Shown here: positions 45,862-55,164 of the stretch, in pieces | How positions within the stretch are numbered: the first letter of the stretch is position 1 | Layout: each line of letters opens with the position of its first letter | Assembly (NCBI GenBank): GCA_947184155.2 | Contig: CAMXCT020001782.1 | Location: forward strand, 17,501-81,500 | DNA: 64,000 nt | Origin: Cladocopium goreaui | Taxonomy: Eukaryota > Sar > Dinophyceae > Suessiales > Symbiodiniaceae | Reading direction: 5' to 3' | Position numbers and translations under genes: made by a program | The notes under the pieces: model-generated | Told to the model about the DNA's origin: nothing | The model's database searches: none | The model's input: only the letters and a program-made list of their open reading frames with translations

Positions 45862-46009
45862 GTGAACATGGGCAAGGGAGTACCTAGATGTTGAAATAAA
45901 ATAAAACTGTTTGATATGATTTCTATAAATATATCTACATATGTATTTGTTTGTACACATAATTATACATACAGTAGTTATGTGTGATTGTATAGATGAT
46001 ATACGTATT

Positions 46010-46042
<33 letters not shown>

Positions 46043-47840
46043 TGTATGTATGCACTGTATGTATGTATGGATGTATGCATGTATGTATGTATGCATGTAT
46101 GTATGTATGTATCAGTGTATGTATGTATGTATGTATGTATGTATGTATGTATGTATGTATGTATGTATGTATGTATGTATGTATGTATGTATGTGTGTGT
46201 ATGTATGTGTGTATGTATGTATGTATGTATGTATGTATGAAATGTATGTATGTATGTATGTATGCATGTTTGTATGTATGTATGCACTGTATGTATGTAT
46301 GTATGTATGCATGCATGCATGTATGTATGTAGTGTATGTAATGTAATGTACGGTAATGTAACGTAATGTAATGTAATGTATCTATGTATGTATGTATGTA
46401 TGTATGTGCAGTATGTATGTAATGTAATGCAATGTCATGTAATGTCAGGTAATGTAATGTAATGTATGTATGTATGGATGCATGTATATATGTATGTATG
46501 TAATGTATGTAATGTAATGTAAATGTAATGTAAATGTAATGTAATGTAACTAATGTAATGTAATGTAATGTATGTATGGATGTATGTATGGAAATATAAT
46601 ATAATGTAAAGTAATGTAGTGTAATGTAAGGTAATGTAATGTAATGTAATGTAATAAATGGTATGTATGTATGTATGTATGTATGTATGTTTATATGTAT
46701 GTATGTATGTACGTACGTACGTACGTACATAGGTATGTATGTATGTTTGTTATGTCTTGTTTTGTTTTGTTATGTTATGTATGTATGTATGTATGTAATG
46801 TATGTATGTATGTATGTATGTATGTATGTATGTATTCACGTAGGTATGTATGTATGTATGTATGTATGTATGTATGTATGTATGTATGTATGCATTAGTG
46901 TATGTAAATATGTATGTGTGTACGTGCGAACGTATGTATCTCATGTTTTGTTTGTTATGTCAGTTATGTATGTTATGTTTGTTTTGTATGTTATGTAATG
47001 TTACGTAATGGTATGTAATGGTATGTAATGGTATGTAGTGGAATGTATGTAATGGTATGTATGTAATGGTATGTATGTACTGGTATGCATGTTTGTATGT
47101 ATGTAATGTAATGTATTGTGATGTAATGTAATGTAATGTATGGTATGTATGTATGTATGGATGTATGTATGTAGTGTAAGTATGTATGTATGTATGTATG
47201 TAATGTATGTATGTATGTATGTATGTAATGTAGTGGAATGTAATGTAATGTAATGCAATGTAATGTAATGTAATGTAATGTAATGTTAGTATGTATGTAT
47301 GTATGTAATGTAATGTAATGTCATGTAATGTTTTGCACTGTCATGTAATGTCATGTAATGTAATGTATGTATGTATGTATATGTGTGTGTGGTCTTGTAT
47401 GTCATGTTATGGTATGTTTTGTTGTGTTATGTAATGTATGTAACGTATGTATGTATGTATGTATGTATGTATGTATGTATGTATGTATGTATGTATGTAT
47501 GTAGGTATGTAGGTATGTATGTATGTATGTATGTATGTATGTATGTATGTATGTATGTATGTATGTATGTATGTATGTATGTGTTGGTATGTTTTGCTAT
47601 GTTTTGTAATGTAATGTAAGGTAAGGTAATGTAATGTAATGTATGTAATGTATGTTAAGTTTTTTTTGGTGTGTGATGTTATGTTATGCTATGTTATGTT
47701 ATGCTATGTTCATGTAATGTAATGTAATGTAGTGTAATATTGTGTTATGTTTTGGTATGGTATGTGATGTTATGTTATGTTAACTTATGTTAATGTAATA
47801 TAGCGTAATGTAATGTAATGTAATGTATGTATTTGTGTAT
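46010..47840. repeat. ATGT tetranucleotide array, about 1.8 kb
   Basis: (ATGT)n/(GTAT)n with blocks of TAATG pentamers (TAATGTAATG). The tetramer tracts are longest at 46125-46190 and 47445-47585. Frames rich in MYVCMYVC or HTYIHTYI are artefacts. It lies within the intron between the 45.7 and 48.1 kb exons. Confidence 0.95.
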
Positions 47841-48073
47841 ATGTGTAATTGTATGGATTTTTTTGATTTGAGGATATCCTCAGGTTATATGGCTCTTGCT
47901 ATCATGTTCTATATCATATACTCGTATTACATGCTCTATATTCAGAATTGAACATGTATATATAATTTATAGTTATCTTGTTGCTTTTTGGCTGTCATGC
48001 ATACAATGACATTATAATATGTATATCCCATGTCCCCATTTGACTTGCCCAAAACGATGGGCGACTGCGCCAG

Positions 48074-48196
48074 GTTTGGTCGAAGGGCGAAACGGGCGGC
48101 GAAACGGGGGCCTTTCGCTGCCGGAACTGCAGCAAGCCGCCGAGGCTCCAGGCAGAGGTGATCAAGAGAGAGGAGTCCCGGGGAGAACAGGAGTTG
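48074..48196 (+). CDS. Internal exon, 41 codons, CxxC-containing
   Basis: GACTGCGCCAG precedes; GTGGAG follows. The extremely G/C-biased frame (not the longest ATG frame) reads VWSKGETGGETGAFRCRNCS, then KPPRLQAEVIKREESRGEQE, then L, exactly 41 codons in phase 0. The C-R-N-C pair with flanking basic residues could be half of a zinc ribbon; the second half is a charged helix. The end is also the edge of the family E element. Joined past that element, the frame continues HPPVSLVATISGK. Confidence 0.75.
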
Positions 48197-48447
48197 GTGG
48201 AGGATCATCCTACTTAGGACATTTTTTTCTACCCTAGGGCACTAGGCTAAACATACAAAGAGAATCAAACATATGTGGAAATATCATGGTTTCCCGTTTA
48301 GAAAATGATTTGGCAATGGCGGGAGTTCCACATCGAATTGTTAGTTTACAGGAGGGTATGTGGTTAATGACCCCAATAATTCGAAGATTCTCCCATCATC
48401 TCCCATCAGAAAATGGATGAACTAACTAAGTAGGATGATCCTCCAAG
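48197..48447. mobile_element. Family E element that coincides with a predicted intron
   Basis: GGAGGATCATCCTACTTAG (48199-48217) and CTAAGTAGGATGATCCTCC (48426-48444) are perfect 19-bp inverted repeats. With GT before the left repeat and AAG after the right repeat, the element forms a 251-bp GT-AG intron. Reading on in phase gives HPPVSLVATISGKIPAQKK before TAA. A family A-like element lies inside it. Confidence 0.7.
48230..48357. mobile_element. Family A element nested in family E
   Basis: The right end GAATTGTTAGTTTACAGGAG then GGTA is typical; the left end TACCCTAGGGCACTAGGC then TAAACATA is diverged. Confidence 0.5.
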
Positions 48448-48516
48448 CACCCTCCGGTGTCACTAGTCGCCACGATTTCTGGCAAAATCCCGGCACAAAA
48501 AAAAGGGAAACTTGGA
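48448..48516 (+). CDS. Possible exon after the family E intron
   Basis: Phase-0 continuation HPPVSLVATISGKIPAQKKG to TAA. Its first bases CACCCTCCGGTGTCA also look like a family A left end, so it could instead be element sequence. Confidence 0.35.
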
Positions 48517-49488
48517 TAAGAAAATCATCTATAATCTATAAATGGTGGCATCATTGGGATTTAATGGCTATGTTTTTCTTTGCAGTTGACCATCAAATGA
48601 TGGGAATACATTTGATAAATCATGGTGGTTGATTGGTTAAAGGGCATTATACTAACCAAGAGTTCATTGGGAATATCACAATCCATGAACGCGGACCACG
48701 CGGAATCCAGTTCTCCACTAACCAGTAAAAACCAGGAGAATGAAGATGCAGATGCGTTGTGGCACATGAAAAAGTAATGAAAAATGAAGTAAATAACGCA
48801 CAGCATGAATTCAGGTGCGATGGAATACATAAATCCGATTAGATCCGATTAGATACGTATTTTTTATTTACACATGTATTGATGAAATGAATATGTACCG
48901 TAAATATGAATCCGCGGTTCGTCCAATCCAGTACACATATGTGAAAATGATTGTACATGCATGATATGTTTGCCTATTTTTGTCTTGAGAATATATGAAG
49001 GTTCGTGCCATGAAAATTAGGATGGATTTCTTCGTGTTGGTTTGCACATTTTGTGATTTGCTGAGGTAGTTTCTGGTTAGTGGTTCGCAGGTTTTGGTGT
49101 TCCCATCCCCACTCTTGATGACGCATTTGACTGACATGGTTCAAGTTGGCCCCAAAGCACCCGTAACCGTAACCTTTGCTTTTTTTGAAATTTGATGAGA
49201 AGGTTGGGGAAGGCTTCTCCAGGAACTCTTGAGTCCAGTTCAAACCAACGTTAGTTTCGAGAAGATTTACCCAACAAGTCAGATGAAGCATGAGCTAAGG
49301 GTGTATATATTTATTTATTTATTTATATATTTATTTATTTATATTTGACAATGACGCATGCTCTTTACAATTATAAAAATTCAAATGCACATGTATATGT
49401 ATAATATATATAAATATTTATTTAATGTATATGTGTTTCCGTGTGTATCTATCTATTTACATATATATATATATACACGTATTTCAAG

Positions 49489-49635
49489 GACCGCGTGGAA
49501 CTTCCACCATCGTCTCTTTGTTGACCGCCCAGGAGGACGCCTTGAGCGCCCTGGCGGGTCTTTGGGATGTTCAACCCCAATTCCGCGACATCTCGCAGAC
49601 GCCCAGCCGCCATTTTCATGTCCTGAAATCGATGG
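49489..49635 (+). CDS. Internal exon, unknown domain
   Basis: CGTATTTCAAG precedes. The biased frame reads PRGTSTIVSLLTAQEDALSA, then LAGLWDVQPQFRDISQTPSR, then HFHVLKSM, with a GT at 49636. The sequence looks like a folded alpha/beta segment; I do not recognise it. The open frame continues about 36 codons beyond, with falling bias, so the 3' end is soft. Confidence 0.7.
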
Positions 49636-50098
49636 GTTTCATGTGGGGCTGTACGGGCTGTCATGTTTTGGACCGTACAATGGGGGTGTTTGATGTTAGG
49701 GGAAAGGCATTAGCATGCCAACTATTGTTTTCGAGATATGCGTAACTATTTTGATGGGTGTTTATACGCTAATTTACCACTGTCACCACCTTTGATGAAA
49801 TCTTTGTGCGTGGATCAAAATTTATAAAATCTTGGGGGAGATGCAGATCCATGAATGCCAGCTATTTGGGCACCAGATCCATAGGTCATATGCCACTCTC
49901 GAAAATGTTGCTCGGTTTTGACATGCTCTCGCATTAGCATAGATTTGGGGTCTTTTAGAAGGGGTCAGAGACAGTTTTCCCGCGTTCACGGTATTCATGG
50001 TAACTGTGTCATGGCTTCAGGTCTCCCATCATTGTTCTTGGTTGCAGCTAGTGGCGGTTGCAAAAAGTTTGAATAAAACCACCTGAGATTTCAGCTAG

Positions 50099-50159
50099 TT
50101 CCACGCTGGAAAGTGGTTTGTGAGGCCTTTCATACAGCGCCTCTACATCCAGCCAGATG
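50099..50159 (+). CDS. Short internal exon
   Basis: TTTCAGCTAG precedes and GTACGTG follows 61 bp reading FHAGKWFVRPFIQRLYIQPD in the only sensible biased frame. Aromatic and charged, probably the core of a folded domain. It leaves in phase 1. There is no ATG in frame. A family A right end (GAATTACCAAAGGGTA) lies about 90 bp downstream in the following intron. Confidence 0.65.
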
Positions 50160-50204
50160 GTACGTGCATCGCCACTGGGAGTGAATGGCTATGGAAAGTG
50201 GTTG

Positions 50205-50252
50205 ATTATTTACCTCTTATTTCGATAGTTATATGTTGAATTACCAAAGGGT
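50205..50252. mobile_element. Family A right half
   Basis: GATTATTTACCTCTTATTTCG, then ATAGTTATATGTTGAATTACC and AAAGGGTA, matching right halves of other copies. A left end is not clear. Confidence 0.45.
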
Positions 50253-52074
50253 AACCCTAAGAATTGACCCATTGGTGCCCCATTCCTGGTTCTATGATGG
50301 GCCAAGTGACCCCATGGGAAGAAGGGGTGCAAAATTTGAAGAGATACCCAGATCAATCATGCCATTTCAAGTTCGCAGCACAGTTGGCACGAAACACATG
50401 GGCACATTGGTTTAAGTATGGTTTCCTTACTCCTTGTTCGACTGTCTTCCTGTTACATAGCAGCAGCACTTATGACTGGGGACCACTACAGACAAAAATT
50501 GATGAGGAATCAATATGTGCAATTCCATTCGCACATGTATATCATAATGTTTCGTCCTGATTAGTGTACGCCTCCCCCCCCTCACACAATACCTATACCC
50601 TCTTAAGGCTTGGGCTCCAAAAATTTCTTCCCAGGGAAAAAAAAGCGCACTTAAGTAAGGGTTTCAATTGGATACAATTGAAATCTAATTAAAACTGTTT
50701 TTGGCCGATGAACTTGTAGTACTTGTATTACTTGTAGTACTTGTAGTGAGTGGGGTTCAGCATGTTGATTGCGTGACTTTTTCCACCTTAGGTTTTTTCT
50801 TAATGAACCATGAAATGAGAGAAAGAGAAAGAGAAAGGGAAAGAGAAACACAGGTTGCTTTTGTAGAAGGCTTTTCTTTCTTCTCTTGGCTCCGGGGTCA
50901 GCTCTGGAAAAATTTTGCTGCAATTGTGAACCCTGAGAACAAACCAACAAAAGTGAATTGGACCCTCTCATGGCCCAGCCCCTTGGAAATTTGTGGAAAA
51001 ACTGTTCTTTAATAAGGGTTTAATTAGCGGCCTGATTCTTTTTGGAAAGGTTTGGGATTGGAACTTGGCAATTGCTTCTGGAAAAGGCCTACCTTTCTTC
51101 TCTTGGCTCCAGGATCCGCTCTGGAAACGCTTGCTGAGAACTGTTCTTTAATAAGGGTTCAATAAGCGGTCTGATTCTTTTGGGAAAGGTTTGGGCTTTG
51201 AACTTGGCAATTGCTTTTGTAAAAGGCTTTTCTTTCTTCTCTTTGCTCCAGGATCAGCTCTGGAAAAGTTTGCTGCAATTGCGAAATTGTGAACCCTAAG
51301 AACAAACCTACTAAAGTGAATTGGACCCTCTCATGGCCCAGTGCCTTGGAAATGTGTGGAAAAATTGTTCTTTAATAAGGGTTTAATTAGCGGCCTGAAT
51401 CTTGTGGGAAAGGTTTGGGATTGGAACTTGGCAATTGCTTCTGGAAGAGGCCTACAATTCTTCTCTTGGCTCCAGGATCAGCTCTGGTAAAGTTTGCTGC
51501 AATTGTGAACCCGGGAAAAAACCTACGAAAGTGAATTCGACCCTCTCATGGCCCAGTGCTTTGGAAATGTGTGGAAAACCTGTTCTTTAATAAGGGGTCA
51601 ATAAGCGGTCTGATTCTTTTTTGGAAAGGTTTGGGATTTGAACTGGGCAATTGCTTCCGGAAAAGGCCTACAATTCTTCTCTTGGCTCCAGGATCAGCTC
51701 TGGTAAAGTTTGCTGCACTTGTGAACCCCGGGAACAAACCTACTAAAGTGAATTGGACCCTCTCATGGCCCAGTGCCTTGGAAATGTGTGGAAAAACTGT
51801 TCTTTAATAAGGGTTCAATAAGCGGTCTGATTCTTTTTGGAAAGGTTTGGGCTTTGAATTTGGCGATTGCTTGTGGAAAAGGCATGCCTTTCTTCTCTTG
51901 CCTCCAGGATCCGCTCTGGAAAAGTTTGCTGCAATTGCGAAATTGTGAACCCTGAGAACATTCCTACTAAAGTGAATTTGGCCCTCTCATGGCCCAATGG
52001 CCCAGTGCCTTCAGTGCCTTGGAAATGTGTAAAAAAAAATTACTTTACTTCGTGTGATCCCCACCATGACATTT

Positions 52075-52510
52075 ATACATTTTCTTACTGGCAAATCTTC
52101 TGGCATTCTATCTGACATATCTTCTGACATTCTATTTGGCATTCTATCTGGCATATCTTCTGGCATATGATCTGGCATATCTTCTGGCATATCTTCTGGC
52201 ATTCAATCTGGCAAATCTTCTGGCATTCTATCTGGCATATCTTCTGGCACTATCTGACATATCTTCTGGCATTCATCTGGCATATCTTCTGGCATATATT
52301 CTTCTGGCATATCTTCTGGCATATATTCTTATCTTCTGGCATATCATATCTATCTGGCATATCTTCTGGCATATTTTCTGGCATTCTATCTGGCAAATCT
52401 TCTGGCATTCTATCTGGCATTCTATCTGGCATATCTGGCATATTATCTGGCATTCTATCTGGCATATCTTCTGGCATATCTTCTGGCATATCTTTCTCAT
52501 TCTATCTTAT
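52075..52510. repeat. TCTGGCATATCT minisatellite
   Basis: About 35 imperfect 11-13 bp units (TCTTCTGGCATA, TCTATCTGGCAT), inserted within the 220-bp array. Confidence 0.9.
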
Positions 52511-52561
52511 CTTCTGGCACTTCTGATTCTTTGTTCATATCTTCTGACATACATTCTTCTA

Positions 52562-52750
52562 CATGAGGTCCGGCAGGGAACACTTGGCGTGGATACTCGC
52601 GGTTGAGGTCCGGCAGGGAACACTGGGCGTGGATGGTCGTGGTTGACACTGGGCGGGGATGGTCGTGGTTGAGGTCCGGCAGGGAACACTGGGCGTGGAT
52701 GGTCGTGGTTGAGGTCCGACAGAGAACACTGTGGATCGCGGGTCGCAGTT
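52562..52750. repeat. 40-bp minisatellite
   Basis: GAGGTCCGGCAGGGAACACT then GGGCGTGGATGGTCGTGGTT in about 4.5 copies (52565, 52605, a short copy at 52645, 52671, 52711), followed by a GACGAGGAG purine tract to about 52815. Confidence 0.9.
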
Positions 52751-53505
52751 GGACGAGGAGGACGACGAGGAGGACGACGAGGAGGAGACGAGAGGAGAAG
52801 AGGAGAGGAGGAGCAGGCAACTGACATAAAATCTAACAACCCTCACCTGGCAGGTGGGGAATTGTTCTTAATAAGGGTTCAATAAGTGGTCTGATTTTTT
52901 TTTGGGAAAGGTTTGGGATTTGAACTTGGCAATTGTTCCTGGAAAAGGCATACAATTCTTCTCTTGGCTCCAGGATCCGCTCTGGAAAAGTTTGCTGCAC
53001 TTGTGAACCCTGAGAACAAACCTACTAAAGTGAATTGGACCCTCTCATGGCCCAGTGCCTTGGAAATTTGCTGAAAAACTGTTCTTTAATAAGAGTTCAA
53101 TAAGCGGTCTGATTCTTTTGGAACAGGGAGAAAAGCAAGATTTTTTCAGAAGAAATGTTCAGGGTTTTTTTACACAAACATTTCCTCGGAAAAAATGTCC
53201 CAAAACAAAATCTTGCCACAATAGTGCACCTTCCAAACATTACATGGGTTCAGAATAATTTAGATTTTTTGCCACAAATAGCGAACCTAACCTAGCCACT
53301 AATCAGGATACAACATTATATTATCTCCTTTTGAGGATGACCGACATACTCCCCTTAAACTTACGATTTAAAGTTGGAATCCCAAAATTGCCATCACTGC
53401 CATATCCAATTATCTTCAGCTTCCAGACATTTCCCAGGCATAGCAAACTGTTAGTTTGGTGGGGGGTAAGCCATCTCAGCCATCTTAAACCCAGACATTT
53501 CGCAG

Positions 53506-53584
53506 CGCTACCCAGGACGCCCTAGGACAACAGCGACGCCTCGAGTATGATGCCAATGGGGAGGTTCTCTTGCTCAAAGGCCTG
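53506..53584 (+). CDS. Internal exon, 26 codons plus one base
   Basis: CATTTCGCAG precedes. The frame reads ATQDALGQQRRLEYDANGEV then LLLKGL and must stop before GTCTGA, a usable donor. A family A element begins 6 bp later (TACCCTCCGGTG). The bias is moderate to strong, and the sequence looks like a helix followed by a beta hairpin (YDANGEVLLLKGL). Probably the last visible exon of the PAS gene before the transposon region. Confidence 0.65.
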
Positions 53585-53590
53585 GTCTGA

Positions 53591-53685
53591 TACCCTCCGG
53601 TGTCAAACATGGCCGGGAAATCCCCAAAAATGAACTATAAATGGGGATGGCTACATTATTTTGCTAGAAATGGTGATATGTTAAC
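53591..53685. mobile_element. Family A element next to an exon
   Basis: The left end TACCCTCCGGTGTCAAACATG lies 6 bp after the exon. The right end AATGGTGATATGTTAACC is degraded. Confidence 0.5.
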
Positions 53686-53699
53686 CTAACCAGCTCAGA

Positions 53700-54587
53700 T
53701 GTTTTTTGTTGACAGAGTATCTCTAAGGTTGACCATGAATTTGGATGATCGTTGTTAGATAAAACATCTTTGGTCTTAAGCTTCCAACGATGTGCTGTGC
53801 GATTTTTAACTCTTAACGTGGACTAGACCATCAACCATGGTTGTTGTGCTTTGCCCAACTTGATAAACCTTCGATTGGAGATGGTTTCAGCAACCTGTAT
53901 GTATATATATATCAGTATAGCTCCCTACGCTCGAAGGCAAAATGTGTCATGTTGCACATGTTCTCTTGGTCATATGGCCATTCCCTGGCCATCATGTCAG
54001 TTCGAGTAGATCCATTCTGGGACAAGGAGCCTAAATGTTCGGTTTTGCTCCTGCCAAGGACGTCTTTGGATGAGTGGCGACACCCTCTTCCGGGAAGGAA
54101 GGCGGGCCTTCCCTTCGTGCAAGGTGTAACTGCCTTTTGGGAACGACCTATAGTTTGTTATGTATTATGTAATCCTGCACCTTGCAAATCCTTTAAAAGA
54201 CAGAAGGGGACACCCTCAGAGTGCGTTTTTTCATTGTTCTCTTACACATGCATTGACAGTTTCTGCTTGGCACATCTGCAATGGCTATGTCACAATTCTG
54301 CAACCATCGACAATTTCTGCTTGGCATCTCTGCAATGACTATACAACCCCCAAAAAAAATGATAAGACCCAACTCTTTGCCACTACTCCCCCTCGGGGTG
54401 TGCAATCTAGTTGTTTTTGCCACCGGGTCGAAAACCGCACGTGTAGGCGTGCACATTTTTTATTTTTGATGATGTAGCGTTTTTGATGATGTACACATGA
54501 GTTTCTTTGGGGGGGTCGGCGGGGGTGAGGGGGGGGTTGGGGGGGTGGGAGGGGCTAATCACGTTTTTTTCGCCTGCGTTCTTGACG
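53700..54587. other. Non-coding stretch with G-rich tract
   Basis: Frame 53841-54338 is open (165 codons, including EPKCSVLLLPRTSLDEW) but unbiased. 54505-54555 is a run of G-tracts with quadruplex potential. A duplicated TTTCTGCTTGGCA(C/T)(A/C)TCTGCAATG phrase lies at 54260 and 54313. Confidence 0.35.
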
Positions 54588-54790
54588 CTACGTTGCTAAC
54601 GTTCTTCATGTAACTTGCAACACGCTCTTGATGCTACGTTGCTCGCATTCATCATGTAACTTGCAGCACGCTCTTGATGCTACGCTGCTAACGTTCTTCA
54701 TGTAACTTGCAACACGCTCTTGATGCTACGTTGCTCGCATTCATCATGTAACTTGTAACACGCTCTTGATGCTACGTTGCTAAAAGTTTC
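54588..54790 (+). repeat. 46-bp satellite, array 1
   Basis: CTCTTGATGCTACGTTGCT then CGCATTCATCATGTAACTTG and CAACACG, with CTACG at 54588, 54634, 54680, 54726 and 54772, exactly 46 bp apart. It is related to the array at 60.2-60.6 kb and ends just before the transposase frame. Confidence 0.95.
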
Positions 54791-54795
54791 AAAAA

Positions 54796-55164
54796 TTGGA
54801 ATCCAGTGGTTCCTTCAAGTTCATCTCGCGCAGTCCAGATGGAAAGAAGTCGGTCCTTCTGACCGATGGAGCACCGTGTTATCCTCGCATCTCAGTGCAG
54901 TTTTCCATGCATCACTTTTCAGTCAACCACAGCGCAGGTGAATTTGAAAGAACAGTCTGCTTTCGAAACTGCCCCCTCTCGGTACACACAGGTACCATTG
55001 ATAGTGTTTGGGTTCACCTCAAAAAGAACATACCAGCCAGTTTGAGTTCCAAATCACCCCAAATTGAACATCGCATTCGTGCGTGGCAATGGAGGTTCAC
55101 ATACTCCCATGTCCCAAACCTGTTTATTACAGCTGGGAGCGAGTTGAAGCGATTGAAGAAATGA
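54796..55164 (+). pseudogene. Merlin/IS1595-type (ISXO2-like) DDE transposase, C-terminal fragment
   Basis: The frame contains KKSVLLTDGAPCYPR, MHHFSVNHSAGEF, LSVHTGTIDSVWVHLKK and IRAWQWRFTY. These match in order the C-terminal half of the ISXO2-like/IS1595 transposase domain: the second catalytic Asp in TDG-x-x-x-Y, the H-x-x-V-N-H-S-x-G-[EQ]-F signature, the H-T-x-x-I-[E/D]-x-x-W-x-x-[LF]-K third catalytic block, and a closing W-R. In eukaryotes this is the Merlin superfamily. The N-terminal zinc ribbon, HTH and first Asp are not visible upstream, where a satellite array sits. The third acidic residue is Asp instead of the usual Glu. Third-position bias is absent, unlike host exons. Confidence 0.75.

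Larger units (their letters stand above)
50850..53130. repeat. Array of about 220-bp units, interrupted
   Basis: A unit with TTCTTTAATAAGGGTT, AAGCGGTCTGATTCTTTT, TTGAACTTGGCAATTGCTT, TTCTTCTCTTGGCTCCAGGAT, AAAGTTTGCTGCAATTGTG and GGACCCTCTCATGGCCCAG. TTTAATAAG landmarks fall near 51005, 51140, 51368, 51586, 51800, 52865 and 53083. The 51.9-52.85 kb part is interrupted by two unrelated minisatellites. Frames such as KPTKVNWTLSWPS recur but are not open across units. Confidence 0.9.

Noticed and set aside
45978..46730. A 250-codon HTYI-rich frame and mirrored MYVC frames
   Set aside because: Products of the ATGT repeat on both strands.
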